Source: Fusobacterium_C necrophorum
Lineage (GTDB): Bacteria > Fusobacteriota > Fusobacteriia > Fusobacteriales > Fusobacteriaceae
Direction: 5' to 3' (one strand)
Length of the DNA: 64,000 bases
NCBI RefSeq assembly: GCF_900104395.1
Contig: NZ_FMXX01000008.1
Each line of letters opens with the position of its first letter. Position 1 is the stretch's first letter. Of this stretch, positions 15,920 through 24,427 are shown one piece after another. A program made the position numbers and the translations under genes. Below the pieces are notes generated by a model, which did no database searches, had not been told where the DNA came from, and saw nothing but the letters and a program-made list of their open reading frames with translations.

Positions 15920-17182
15920 TTAGTACCATCCTCTAACTTTCATTGCTTCTGCAATTCTCTTGATAGATTTCATATAAGTAGCTTGTCGGAAAGATACATT
16001 TTTTTCTTGTTTCAAAGCCCAAATCGGATTGAATGCATCTACCATAGCTCTTTCTTCTTTTTCTTCCACTTCTTTTTCTGTCCAGTAGTATCCATATAGG
16101 TTTTGTACCCATTCAAAGTAAGAAACGGTAACTCCTCCGGCATTTGTTAAAATATCAGGAGTTACTGTGATTCCTTTTTGGTAAAGAATTTCGTCCGCTT
16201 CCGGAGTGATAGGTCCGTTTGCTCCTTCACAGATTAGAGGGGCTTTAATCAATTCCGCTTCTTTTGCAGTGATAGCATTTTCCAAAGCACATGGAGCGAT
16301 AGCATCTACATTTAAAGCCCAGAATTCATCCATAGGAATTACTTTAGCTCCTTCGACTTTTGTAATACTTCCGGCTTCTTTTGCAGCTAACAATTCATCA
16401 AAGGTAAATCCAGCTTCTTTATAAACAGCAAATGCTCCTCTTTCTTTTTCGAATTCAGCAACTGCAACCACTTTTCCACCTAATTTCATGATATTTTTTA
16501 CGGTAAATCTTCCTACGTTTCCGAATCCTTGAACAGCCACTGTAGATTTTGCCAAATCTCCGCCTAAAGCTTTACAAGCTTCTCTCATGGTCACGGCAAC
16601 TCCAAATCCGGTTGCTTCGTTTCTTCCTTGAGAACCTCCATATGTTAATGGTTTTCCGGTGAATACTCCGATAGTTTGTTCTCCAGTTAATTTGTTATAT
16701 TCATCTTGCATCCATGCCATAATTTGTCCGTTTGTATTTACGTCCGGAGCAGGAACGTCTACTTTTTCTCCCAAGTATTTGTACATTCCTCGTACCCATC
16801 CTCTGGAAAGTTGTTCTAATTCTCTTTGAGATAATTCAGAAGGATCAACTGTAATTCCTCCTTTTCCTCCACCATATGGGATTCCAGTTACTTGACATTT
16901 AATACTCATCCAAATAGAAAGAGCTTTGACTTCATCAGCATTTACATTTTGATGGAAACGGATTCCTCCTTTGAAAGGTCCCACAGCATCGTTATGAGCT
17001 GATCTGTATCCTTTAAATGTTTTGATAGAACCGTCATCCATTTTCACAGGGATAGAGATTTCAATAATTCTTTGAGGTTCCTTTAATAATTCAAATACAG
17101 CCGGATCTGCTCCTAAAGCATCACATGCCTTTTTTACTTGTGCTTGAGCGCTCAATAGTGGGTTTAAAGTTTCTTTGTTCAT
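15920..17182 (-). CDS. gdhA: NAD-dependent glutamate dehydrogenase
   Basis: Oxidative deamination of glutamate to 2-oxoglutarate and ammonia, the first step of the hydroxyglutarate pathway. 420 residues, the usual size of the hexameric clostridial-type enzyme. Motifs: GGIRFHQNVN, the substrate-site lysine region GGGKGGITVDP, DVNTNGQIMAWMQDEY, and the Rossmann GFGNVGRF. NAD preference is inferred from pathway and family, as reducing equivalents must pass to HgdH. The ATG follows GGAGGATTTT. The gene is alone between terminator and promoter, and diverges from hgdH across a 486-bp regulatory region. Confidence 0.95.
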   Translation of the reverse strand: MNKETLNPLLSAQAQVKKACDALGADPAVFELLKEPQRIIEISIPVKMDDGSIKTFKGYRSAHNDAVGPFKGGIRFHQNVNADEVKALSIWMSIKCQVTGIPYGGGKGGITVDPSELSQRELEQLSRGWVRGMYKYLGEKVDVPAPDVNTNGQIMAWMQDEYNKLTGEQTIGVFTGKPLTYGGSQGRNEATGFGVAVTMREACKALGGDLAKSTVAVQGFGNVGRFTVKNIMKLGGKVVAVAEFEKERGAFAVYKEAGFTFDELLAAKEAGSITKVEGAKVIPMDEFWALNVDAIAPCALENAITAKEAELIKAPLICEGANGPITPEADEILYQKGITVTPDILTNAGGVTVSYFEWVQNLYGYYWTEKEVEEKEERAMVDAFNPIWALKQEKNVSFRQATYMKSIKRIAEAMKVRGWY

Positions 17183-17283
17183 AGATAAAATCCTCCTTTT
17201 TAATCATAAGATATTAAAAACATACCTAAAAAATATAATTGTGCATTTTTGTTTTGTACTTTTTGCTTATGTCATATATTTCG

Positions 17284-17312
17284 ATTATAAAACTAAAAAA
17301 AATTTTAGTCAA
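17284..17312 (-). promoter_or_regulatory. Promoter of gdhA
   Basis: Minus-strand TTGACT (17312-17307), 17-bp spacer, perfect TATAAT (17289-17284). About 100 bp of leader to the ATG, with the inverted TGCACA word in the leader. Confidence 0.8.
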
Positions 17313-17577
17313 TTGCATTAAATGAATTCTAAGGATAAAAAAAATACATAAAATATATGGTTTTTTTCTGAGAATATTACTCATTTTCAAAAATAAGTGT
17401 TTGGAAATTGAAAAAAAGAAAATGCACATCAAAAAATAAACAATTTTTTTTAAAATTGCACATCAATCCTTTTTCTAAAAATATACAAAATAAAACATTT
17501 TTCGTAAAAACATTAAAAAAATAAATATTTGATCTAAAAAGAAAAAATAAATAAAAAGTAGAAAGATGTATAGTATA

Positions 17578-17606
17578 TTGACGGAATGATATGGATGTGA
17601 TATAAA
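17578..17606 (+). promoter_or_regulatory. Promoter of hgdH-gltS
   Basis: TTGACG (17578-17583), 17-bp spacer, TATAAA (17601-17606) with the extended TGA at 17598-17600. Confidence 0.8.
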
Positions 17607-17668
17607 TGGTTAAATAAGAAATGTTTTATGATAATATTATAACGATTTAAGATGTAGGAGGTCTTGAA

Positions 17669-18664
17669 ATGAAAGTAATTTTTTATGGAGTTCGTGATGT
17701 AGAAAAACCTATTTTTGAAGCTGTCAATCAAAAATTCGGTTATGACATGACATTGATTCCGGAGTATTTAACAGACGAAGCGACTACAAGAAAAGCGGAG
17801 GGTCATGACGTGGTTGTCTTAAGAGGAAACTGTTTCGCTACCAAAGAAAGATTAGATATATATAAGGAAATGGGAGTACAATATGTAATGACCAGAACGG
17901 TAGGAACCAATCATATTGACGTTCCTTATGCAAAATCTATCGGAATGAAAACAGCCTATGTTCCTTTTTATTCTCCAAATGCAATTGCTGAATTGGCTTT
18001 GAGTTTGGCAATGTCTATTTTAAGAAATGTAACTTATACGGGAAATAAAACAAAAGATAAAAATTTCATCGTAGATAAACAAATGTTCTCAAGAGAAGTA
18101 AGAAATTGTACTGTTGGAGTTGTCGGATTGGGAAGAATCGGAATGACAGCCGCTAAACTGTTTAAAGGATTGGGAGCAAAGGTAATAGGTTATGATTTAT
18201 TCCCTAAAACAGGAGTGGAAGATATTGTAACACAAGTATCGATGGATGAATTATTAGCACAGTCAGACATTATTACTTTACATGCTCCTTATATTAAGGA
18301 AAATGGAAAAGTCATCACCAAAGAAGCTTTTGCGAAAATGAAAGATAATGTTATCCTTATTAATACAGGAAGAGGAGAATTGGTAGATACCGATGCTCTG
18401 GTAGAAGCGTTGGAAAGCGGAAAAGTATATGGAGCGGGAATTGATACTTTAGATGATGAAGTTTCTTTATTCTTCAAAGATTTTTCCGGAAAAGAATTGC
18501 CGACAGCCGCTTTTGAAAAACTGGTAGCAATGTATCCGAAAGTAATTATCACTCCACATGTGGGATCTTATACAGATGAAGCTGCTTTGAATATGATTGA
18601 AACAAGTTTTGACAATATCAAAGAATACCTAGAAACCGGAGCTTGTAAAAACGAAATAAAATAA
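17669..18664 (+). CDS. hgdH: (R)-2-hydroxyglutarate dehydrogenase
   Basis: NAD-dependent D-2-hydroxyacid dehydrogenase that reduces 2-oxoglutarate to (R)-2-hydroxyglutarate. 331 residues, the length of Acidaminococcus HgdH. Rossmann motif GVVGLGRIGMTAAKLF, catalytic Arg in NTGRGELVDT, Glu in GIDTLDDE and His in ITPHVGSYT are all present. D-lactate dehydrogenase is the main alternative, as the two are close relatives; the neighbours gdhA and gltS, and the pathway operon downstream, favour hydroxyglutarate. RBS TAGGAGG. Cotranscribed with gltS, 27 bp downstream. Confidence 0.88.
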   Translation: MKVIFYGVRDVEKPIFEAVNQKFGYDMTLIPEYLTDEATTRKAEGHDVVVLRGNCFATKERLDIYKEMGVQYVMTRTVGTNHIDVPYAKSIGMKTAYVPFYSPNAIAELALSLAMSILRNVTYTGNKTKDKNFIVDKQMFSREVRNCTVGVVGLGRIGMTAAKLFKGLGAKVIGYDLFPKTGVEDIVTQVSMDELLAQSDIITLHAPYIKENGKVITKEAFAKMKDNVILINTGRGELVDTDALVEALESGKVYGAGIDTLDDEVSLFFKDFSGKELPTAAFEKLVAMYPKVIITPHVGSYTDEAALNMIETSFDNIKEYLETGACKNEIK

Positions 18665-18691
18665 TTTTATATAAACAGGAGGTAACAAATT

Positions 18692-19873
18692 ATGGCATTT
18701 ACATTGGACATGTATCAAACTTTAGGTCTAGCAATCATTTTATTATTATTGGGGAATTGGATTAAAAGTAAAGTTGGGGTGTTCCAAAAATACTTTATTC
18801 CTGCACCGGTCATTGGAGGATTCCTATTCTCTGTTTTATTGTTGATAGGACATTCTACCGGAGCTTTTGATTTTGAATTCGATTCCAACTTAAAGAACTT
18901 CTTCATGGTAGTATTCTTTACTTCTGTCGGATTTTTGGCAAGTTTCTCTTTATTGAAAAAAGGAGGAGTCGGAGTAGCTCTATTCTTATTTGCAGCCATT
19001 GTTTTAGTTATCATTCAAGATGGAGTTGGAGTAGCTTTGGCGAAAGCATTCGGATTAAATCCCGGAATTGGGTTGGCGGCAGGATCCATTCCGTTGACAG
19101 GAGGACACGGAACTTCCGGAGCTTTCGGACCTTATTTGGAAGAAAGAGGAGTTATAGGAGCTACTGTGGTAGCAATTGCTTCCGCAACTTATGGATTGGT
19201 TGCCGGATGTGTTATCGGAGGACCGATTGCAAAACGATTGATGGAAAAATATAAGTTAGTATGTCATGATGAAGCAAAAGAAAAAGTAGAAGCAGCGACA
19301 GAAGAAAAAGTAACGGAAAAATCAATTTTTAAAGCAGTATGCATGATTGGTATCGCTATGGGGCTAGGAGCTTGCATTACTCCTATTATCAAAGAAGCGG
19401 GATTGTCTTTACCGGCATATTTGATTCCAATGTTAATTGCAGCGATTATGAGAAATGTGGTAGACGGAACTTCAAATAAAACTCCAATTAACGAAATTTC
19501 CATTGTCGGAAACGTATGTTTGTCTTTATTCTTATCTATGGCATTAATGTCGATGAAATTGTGGCAATTGGCTGATTTGGCACTTCCTTTGATCACTATC
19601 TTATTGATTCAAACTATAATCATGGCTCTTTTCGCTTACTATGTTACTTTCAACATTATGGGAAGAGATTATGATGCAGCAGTTATGGCAACAGGACATT
19701 GCGGATTCGGAATGGGAGCAACTCCAAATGCAATTGCAAACATGGAGGCATTCACATCTGTTAACGGATTCTCAACGAAAGCATTTTTCGTAATTCCTTT
19801 GGTAGGATCTCTATTTATCGACTTCTTCAATGCCGTTATCATTCAAACATTTACAAGCATCTTTGTCGGATAA
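18692..19873 (+). CDS. gltS: Sodium/glutamate symporter GltS
   Basis: 393 residues with about ten to twelve membrane segments, importing glutamate with Na+. The family's paired GSIPLTGGHGTSGAFGP re-entrant loop and its C-terminal partner region GRDYDAAVMATGHCGFGMGATP are both present. RBS ACAGGAGGTAAC precedes the ATG. It shares a promoter with hgdH and is followed by a terminator. A second, diverged copy lies at 29192-30430. The Na+ gradient for uptake can come from the glutaconyl-CoA decarboxylase encoded nearby. Confidence 0.93.
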   Translation: MAFTLDMYQTLGLAIILLLLGNWIKSKVGVFQKYFIPAPVIGGFLFSVLLLIGHSTGAFDFEFDSNLKNFFMVVFFTSVGFLASFSLLKKGGVGVALFLFAAIVLVIIQDGVGVALAKAFGLNPGIGLAAGSIPLTGGHGTSGAFGPYLEERGVIGATVVAIASATYGLVAGCVIGGPIAKRLMEKYKLVCHDEAKEKVEAATEEKVTEKSIFKAVCMIGIAMGLGACITPIIKEAGLSLPAYLIPMLIAAIMRNVVDGTSNKTPINEISIVGNVCLSLFLSMALMSMKLWQLADLALPLITILLIQTIIMALFAYYVTFNIMGRDYDAAVMATGHCGFGMGATPNAIANMEAFTSVNGFSTKAFFVIPLVGSLFIDFFNAVIIQTFTSIFVG

Positions 19874-19904
19874 TATATATTAAGGAAAGAAAGAGTAAAA
19901 ATAT

Positions 19905-19950
19905 GGGGGTGTTTTGCTTATTGTTTTCAGGCAAAGCACCTCTTTTTTTA
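19905..19950 (+). terminator. Intrinsic terminator of hgdH-gltS
   Basis: 10-bp stem GGTGTTTTGC (19908-19917) / GCAAAGCACC (19931-19940), one G-T pair, then TCTTTTTTT. Confidence 0.88.
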
Positions 19951-19963
19951 GAAATGAGGAAGT

Positions 19964-21472
19964 ATGACGGAATATAAGAAGCACTATAAAGTAAAATTGA
20001 AGAAGCGAAAGGGGGAAGAAAAGGAAATACAACGAAAAACATGGGAACATTTTTTAGAAGAAAAAGGAGTTTGCTATCAGAGAAAGGAATTTTTTTCCGG
20101 ATATTCCATTTATAAAATAGGAGATGTTTCGGAAGAATTGCAGAAAGAAATAGAGAGGAATCCGGAAGTTGATTTTATTCAACCGATGCATCGATATTTT
20201 TTAAATTTTCAGAGCAAACAAATAGATAGAGAGAGGGAGAAGCTCTTAGTCTCGGAAGAAAAAGTTTGCTATCCCGTGATTGGAATTTTGGATAATGGAA
20301 TAGCTCGTTTGACAGAGTTTGAAAATTTTTTGTATGAGGATGGAAGCTCCTATTGCAAAGAAGAAAAGTATCCGAGTCATGGAACCTTTGTGGCGGGAGT
20401 TCTCCTGTATGGAGATTTATTATCCGGACAATCTTGGGCGGGAGGAAAGGAGCTTCGAATTTTTGATGCCGCTGTGGTACCGGATTTTTCTGTCTATCAG
20501 TTGGAAGAAGACGAACTTTATGAGAGAATTTATAAGGCGGTGTCCGAGCATTCTTGGATTAAAATTTGGAATCTTGCCATTAGTATCCGTTTTCCGATAG
20601 ATAAGAATCGTATCTCCGATTTTGGACTTTTGCTTGATTATTTGCAGGAAAACTATGATATTTTGATTTGTAAATCCTGCGGGAATGGAAATTTTATTCG
20701 AAGTTCCGAAGAGGTGGGCATGATGTTACAAGGTTCCGATACGGAGAGAGCTTTGGTAGTAGCTTCCTGTAATCAAGAGAAGAAAGTGTCCGGTTTCAGT
20801 TTGCGTGGAAATGGACATAAAATTTTGCAAAAACCGGATATTGCCATGTATGGAGGAGATATTTTTAGAAATGAAGAAGGAAAAAACAAAATCGAGGGAG
20901 TATTTTCTTTTTCTCCGGAGGGAGAAATTGTCAGTTCTTTCGGAACCAGTTTTGCAACTGCCAGAATGAGCAGAATTGTCGGAAATATTTTATATTGGAA
21001 GGCGGAGGCGAGCCCTTTGTTTTTAAAGGCAATGGTGGTACAAGCTGCGACGGGTTATGAAAAATATTCTTTAGGCTACGGTTGTTCCGCTTCTTCTGAG
21101 GGAATCTACAAAGAATATCAAAATTCCGTTGTAAAAGAAGCGACCTTGTTGCATGCTGAAGAGAGGTTTTCTTTCCGATTTTCAGGTCATAAGATCTTAG
21201 CTACCTTTGTTTCGGATGTTGTGTTGGATTATCAACAGGAGAATGGATATATCTTAGGGGATATATCTTGGAGGGTGTTCTATAAAGGACAGGACATCAG
21301 TTTTCATAATACATTGGGACATTTTGAAGCCTTTTCTTCTTTGAAAAAAATAGAAATGGATATGGAAGAAGAAAGGGGAGAAGTGGAAGTCGTTATTTTT
21401 AAAAGGAAAAAACAGTCTTATTTTGAAGAGGAAAGAAAAAAATTACGCTACTGCCTTATCTGGAAAAAATAA
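19964..21472 (+). CDS. Subtilisin-like serine protease (S8), no signal peptide
   Basis: 502 residues. The catalytic triad of family S8 is visible: Asp110 in GILDNGI, His139 in SHGTFVAG, Ser329 in FGTSFATAR, with oxyanion Asn in SCGNGN. No signal peptide or membrane segment is seen, so the protein is probably cytosolic or leaves by an unknown route. Residues 1-90 are lysine-rich and could be a propeptide-like or binding region; residues ~390-500 look like a beta-rich tail. The gene starts 14 bp past a terminator, with GAGGAAG before the ATG and no clear promoter of its own. Substrate unknown. Confidence 0.85.
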   Translation: MTEYKKHYKVKLKKRKGEEKEIQRKTWEHFLEEKGVCYQRKEFFSGYSIYKIGDVSEELQKEIERNPEVDFIQPMHRYFLNFQSKQIDREREKLLVSEEKVCYPVIGILDNGIARLTEFENFLYEDGSSYCKEEKYPSHGTFVAGVLLYGDLLSGQSWAGGKELRIFDAAVVPDFSVYQLEEDELYERIYKAVSEHSWIKIWNLAISIRFPIDKNRISDFGLLLDYLQENYDILICKSCGNGNFIRSSEEVGMMLQGSDTERALVVASCNQEKKVSGFSLRGNGHKILQKPDIAMYGGDIFRNEEGKNKIEGVFSFSPEGEIVSSFGTSFATARMSRIVGNILYWKAEASPLFLKAMVVQAATGYEKYSLGYGCSASSEGIYKEYQNSVVKEATLLHAEERFSFRFSGHKILATFVSDVVLDYQQENGYILGDISWRVFYKGQDISFHNTLGHFEAFSSLKKIEMDMEEERGEVEVVIFKRKKQSYFEEERKKLRYCLIWKK

Positions 21473-21643
21473 AAAAAGATACCTTTGTGAAAAAGTGAAA
21501 AAAATATTTTTCTATTAAAAATTTCACAAAAAAATGAAAAAATTAAAACTATAATTTTTCTGAAATTCATTGTATAATGAAAGAAAATATAAAAGAAAAA
21601 AGTTCTATAATGAAAAAGATTGTTTTATTTTGGAGGAATTTCT

Positions 21644-23629
21644 TTGGCACTAAATACAAAGCATTTTGAAATTTTAAAAGAATTAAAGAAAGAAGATGAT
21701 TTAAAAAGGGTTGCCGACATCTTCAATCAAACGGAAAGAAATATTCGTTATAAGATTCAAGAACTAAATGAAAATTTGGGGCAAGAGAAGATTTTTATTA
21801 AAAAAAGAAAAATATACTGTCTTTTGGATGAAAATGACATTGCTTCCCTGATTAAAGGATTGAATGTACAGAACTATGTGTATGAGCAAAAAGAAAGAAT
21901 GGATCTTCTGATTATTGAAACCATTTTACAGGAGGACGAATTTCAAATCGAAGAGCTTGCAGATAGTTTGCAGATGAGCAAATCCACCCTGCGTGCAGAT
22001 ATTAAAATTTTGACGGAAAAATTAAAAAAAGTGGGGATTCATTTAGGTCAATATTCCAATAAAAAATATAGAGCTCAATATAAAAATAACGACTTGATTT
22101 ATTACCTATCTATCTTCTTATATAATTATGTGACTTTTGATGAGGGAAGAAGGGCAATTTCTTTTAAGCGGAGCAATTATTTTGAAAAAATAGTCTATGA
22201 AATGTTAACGAAAATGTATTGTTCTGTTTTGGAAGATAGTTACCAAAAAATTAAGGCTATCGATTTACCTTATACGGACGAAACCTTAAACTTATTGATT
22301 TTGTTGATTTCTGTCTTAAAACTTCGGAAGCTGAATTCTGAAGACTTGGAAGTGTTAAATAAAAAAGTATTGAAAGAAACAAAAGAATTTAAAACCTTGC
22401 GAAAAGTATTTCCGGAATTATCGGAATTAAACATTTACTTCTTAACTGATTACTTACTTCGAATTTCCTGTGATGAAAAAGAGATTTTTGCAAGACATCG
22501 AAATTGGATTGAAATAGAATTGGGAGTGTATCGCTTAATCAAAGAGTTCGAATCTCTCAAGAAAGTGCAGCTTGTCAAAAATAAAAAATTGTTGGATGAT
22601 ATTTTATATTATATCAAACCATTGATTTATCGTAGTTCAAAACAAATTGAATTAAAAAATACCGTTTTAAAAGAAGTCAAATCCATCTATGGTGACACTT
22701 TCTTTTATTTGAAAAAAGCCTTCCAAAGCTTTGAAACTTTATTAGGCTTGGAAGTTTCTGATAATGAAATCGGCTTTTTGGTTCCTATTTTTCAGGTGGC
22801 TTTACGAAATCGAATTCGACAGGCAAAAAGAATTCTGGTGGTATCTTCTTACAAAAGAAATTTGATTAACTTTTTGTTAGCCAGATTGGAGGAAGAATTC
22901 TTAGTAGAAATTGTCCATGTGATTTCCATGAAGCAATTGGATGACTTCCAGGAAAATGTGGATTTGATTATCACAACCTCCGATTTATCTCAAATGAATT
23001 TAAAAGTTCCATTTTGCAGAGTAAGCCCTATTTTAACGGAGTCGGATCGAAAACATTTGGAAGAATTTGAACTGCCTCCTCAAGATAAACATATTTCTTT
23101 GGATGCTTTGATGAATGTCATTGAGAGAAATGTAGAGGGACAAAAATGTAACACTTTCAAGATGAGAGAAGATTTGTTACAAAGTTTTCCAAATATTGTT
23201 GTCGACGAGAAAGCGCAAGAAATGAAAGAGAATTTGGTCATTCAAAAATATCAAATTACAGAACTCGATGTATTTGATTGGAAAGAAGCGGTGAAAGCTG
23301 CCACAGAAATATTATGGAAGCATAAATACATCAAAAAAGCCTATATGGAAGATATGCTAAATCATTTGGAAGAAGACGGACTTATGTTTCTTTTAAATGA
23401 GAACAGCGCTTTATTTTATACGGAACCGAAAGAAAATGTATATCATACGGGATTTTCCATTGTACATGTGGAAACACCTTTAATAATAAGAGGGAAAAAA
23501 ATAGAATACTTTGTATGCTTTGCTCCGAAAGGGGATGCAGAAGATCAAAATTTGCTTTTTCAATTGAATGACTTCTTTGAGGAGGAAAATTTTGAGAATA
23601 CATTAAAAAAAATGCTAAGAAAAAAATAA
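21644..23629 (+). CDS. PRD-type (BglG/MtlR-like) regulator with degenerate PTS residues
   Basis: 661 residues from TTG at 21644, seven bases after GGAGG; a TTG at 21620 in frame has no site. Two N-terminal helix-turn-helix segments (~10-55, ~90-135: IEELADSLQMSKSTLRADI), two PRD-like helical domains (~170-390), an EIIB-like domain (~400-490) and an EIIA-like domain (~540-661). The second PRD is recognisable by IKPLIYR and NTVLKEVKSIYG, yet positions normally histidine read YIKP and PIFQ. The EIIB cysteine position reads VVSSY, and the EIIA PHG position reads TEP. Placed 14 bp before gcdD, it probably controls the glutamate operon. Confidence 0.8.
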   Translation: MALNTKHFEILKELKKEDDLKRVADIFNQTERNIRYKIQELNENLGQEKIFIKKRKIYCLLDENDIASLIKGLNVQNYVYEQKERMDLLIIETILQEDEFQIEELADSLQMSKSTLRADIKILTEKLKKVGIHLGQYSNKKYRAQYKNNDLIYYLSIFLYNYVTFDEGRRAISFKRSNYFEKIVYEMLTKMYCSVLEDSYQKIKAIDLPYTDETLNLLILLISVLKLRKLNSEDLEVLNKKVLKETKEFKTLRKVFPELSELNIYFLTDYLLRISCDEKEIFARHRNWIEIELGVYRLIKEFESLKKVQLVKNKKLLDDILYYIKPLIYRSSKQIELKNTVLKEVKSIYGDTFFYLKKAFQSFETLLGLEVSDNEIGFLVPIFQVALRNRIRQAKRILVVSSYKRNLINFLLARLEEEFLVEIVHVISMKQLDDFQENVDLIITTSDLSQMNLKVPFCRVSPILTESDRKHLEEFELPPQDKHISLDALMNVIERNVEGQKCNTFKMREDLLQSFPNIVVDEKAQEMKENLVIQKYQITELDVFDWKEAVKAATEILWKHKYIKKAYMEDMLNHLEEDGLMFLLNENSALFYTEPKENVYHTGFSIVHVETPLIIRGKKIEYFVCFAPKGDAEDQNLLFQLNDFFEEENFENTLKKMLRKK

Positions 23630-23643
23630 AAGGAGGAAGGGGA

Positions 23644-23949
23644 ATGATTACAACAGAGTACATTGGATTTTTAGAAAGCTTGCTTACATCACTTCTAGGA
23701 ATATCTATTGTTTTTTTGTCATTGGTCTTTTTGGCAATTTTTGTTACTGTCGTATCAAGAGTCATTGCTGTTTTGGAAAAGACTCTTTTGATGAAAGAGC
23801 CGGAAGTAAAAATGGCTGCACAAGCGGTAGAAGAAACGAAGAAAGATAAGAATGAAGCTTTAAAAATTGCAGTGATTACCGCCGCGATTAGCGAAGAAAG
23901 AAGAGAACCAATAGACAGATTCGTAATAACCAATATTCAAAAAATGTAA
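23644..23949 (+). CDS. gcdD: Glutaconyl-CoA decarboxylase delta subunit (OadG-like)
   Basis: 101 residues with one membrane helix (~12-45) and a charged cytoplasmic tail, the build of the small gamma/delta subunits (OadG family) of Na+-pumping decarboxylases. Sequence similarity in this family is low, so the call leans on size, topology and position directly ahead of the biotin carrier and beta subunit genes. The subunit is thought to hold carrier, carboxytransferase and membrane pump together. RBS AAAGGAGGAAGGGG. It starts the structural gene order of the operon. Confidence 0.82.
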   Translation: MITTEYIGFLESLLTSLLGISIVFLSLVFLAIFVTVVSRVIAVLEKTLLMKEPEVKMAAQAVEETKKDKNEALKIAVITAAISEERREPIDRFVITNIQKM

Positions 23950-23991
23950 AAACAACGAAAACAGATAAGACGTGAAAGGAGAATTAAAATT

Positions 23992-24411
23992 ATGAAGTAT
24001 GTTGTAACAGTAAATGGAGAAAAATTTGAAGTTGAGGTAGAAAGAGCAGACGGAAGATCAGCAGGAACTTTATCTAGAAGACCAATGGAAAGAGGAGAAA
24101 GAACATCAGCACCGATTCAAAAGGCGGCACCGGTTGTGGAAGCACCAAAAGCAGCACCGGTTGCAGCTCCGGCACCTGCAGCAACAAGTTCGGGAACAGC
24201 AAATGCAGTTGTTAGCCCTATGCCGGGAGTTATCTTGGATTTAAAAGTGAAAGAAGGAGACACTGTTACTGTGGGACAAACCATTGTTATTTTAGAAGCT
24301 ATGAAAATGGAAAATGAAATTGTTTCTGAATTTGCAGGAAAAGTAACAGCAATTAAAGTAAAAAAAGGAGATAACGTCGATACAGATGCAGTATTGGTAG
24401 AAATTCAATAA
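23992..24411 (+). CDS. gcdC: Glutaconyl-CoA decarboxylase gamma subunit, biotin carrier
   Basis: 139 residues. The C-terminal ~70 residues form a biotinyl domain with the attachment site EAMKMEN, Lys105 being the biotinylated residue. Residues ~38-70 are an Ala/Pro-rich flexible linker, typical of the gamma subunit, which swings biotin between the carboxytransferase (GcdA) and the Na+ pump (GcdB). RBS AAAGGAG. The N-terminal ~20 residues (KYVVTVNGEKFEVEVE) are standard. Biotin for it would be attached by the ligase encoded at 34501. Confidence 0.93.
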   Translation: MKYVVTVNGEKFEVEVERADGRSAGTLSRRPMERGERTSAPIQKAAPVVEAPKAAPVAAPAPAATSSGTANAVVSPMPGVILDLKVKEGDTVTVGQTIVILEAMKMENEIVSEFAGKVTAIKVKKGDNVDTDAVLVEIQ

Positions 24412-24427
24412 TTTTTAGGAGGAAGAA

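Larger units (their letters stand above)
17183..17668. promoter_or_regulatory. Divergent gdhA/hgdH control region
   Basis: 486 bp, very AT-rich, with no gene. It holds a near-consensus promoter in each direction and three copies of an A-rich TGCACA word: AATTGTGCATTTTT near 17238-17250 (inverted), TGCACATCAA at 17423-17432 and again at 17457-17466. The last two are 34 bp apart. The repeated word could be an operator; no regulator can be assigned. Confidence 0.5.

Noticed and set aside
17669..18664. D-lactate dehydrogenase as the primary call
   Set aside because: Close family, but size, the divergent gdhA, the linked gltS and the nearby hydroxyglutarate operon favour HgdH.
21484..21540. Inverted repeat TTTGTGAAA / TTTCACAAA as terminator of the subtilase gene
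   Set aside because: The arms are 39 bases apart, the stem is weak and AT-rich and an A-run, not a T-run, follows. It could be an operator but nothing supports that.
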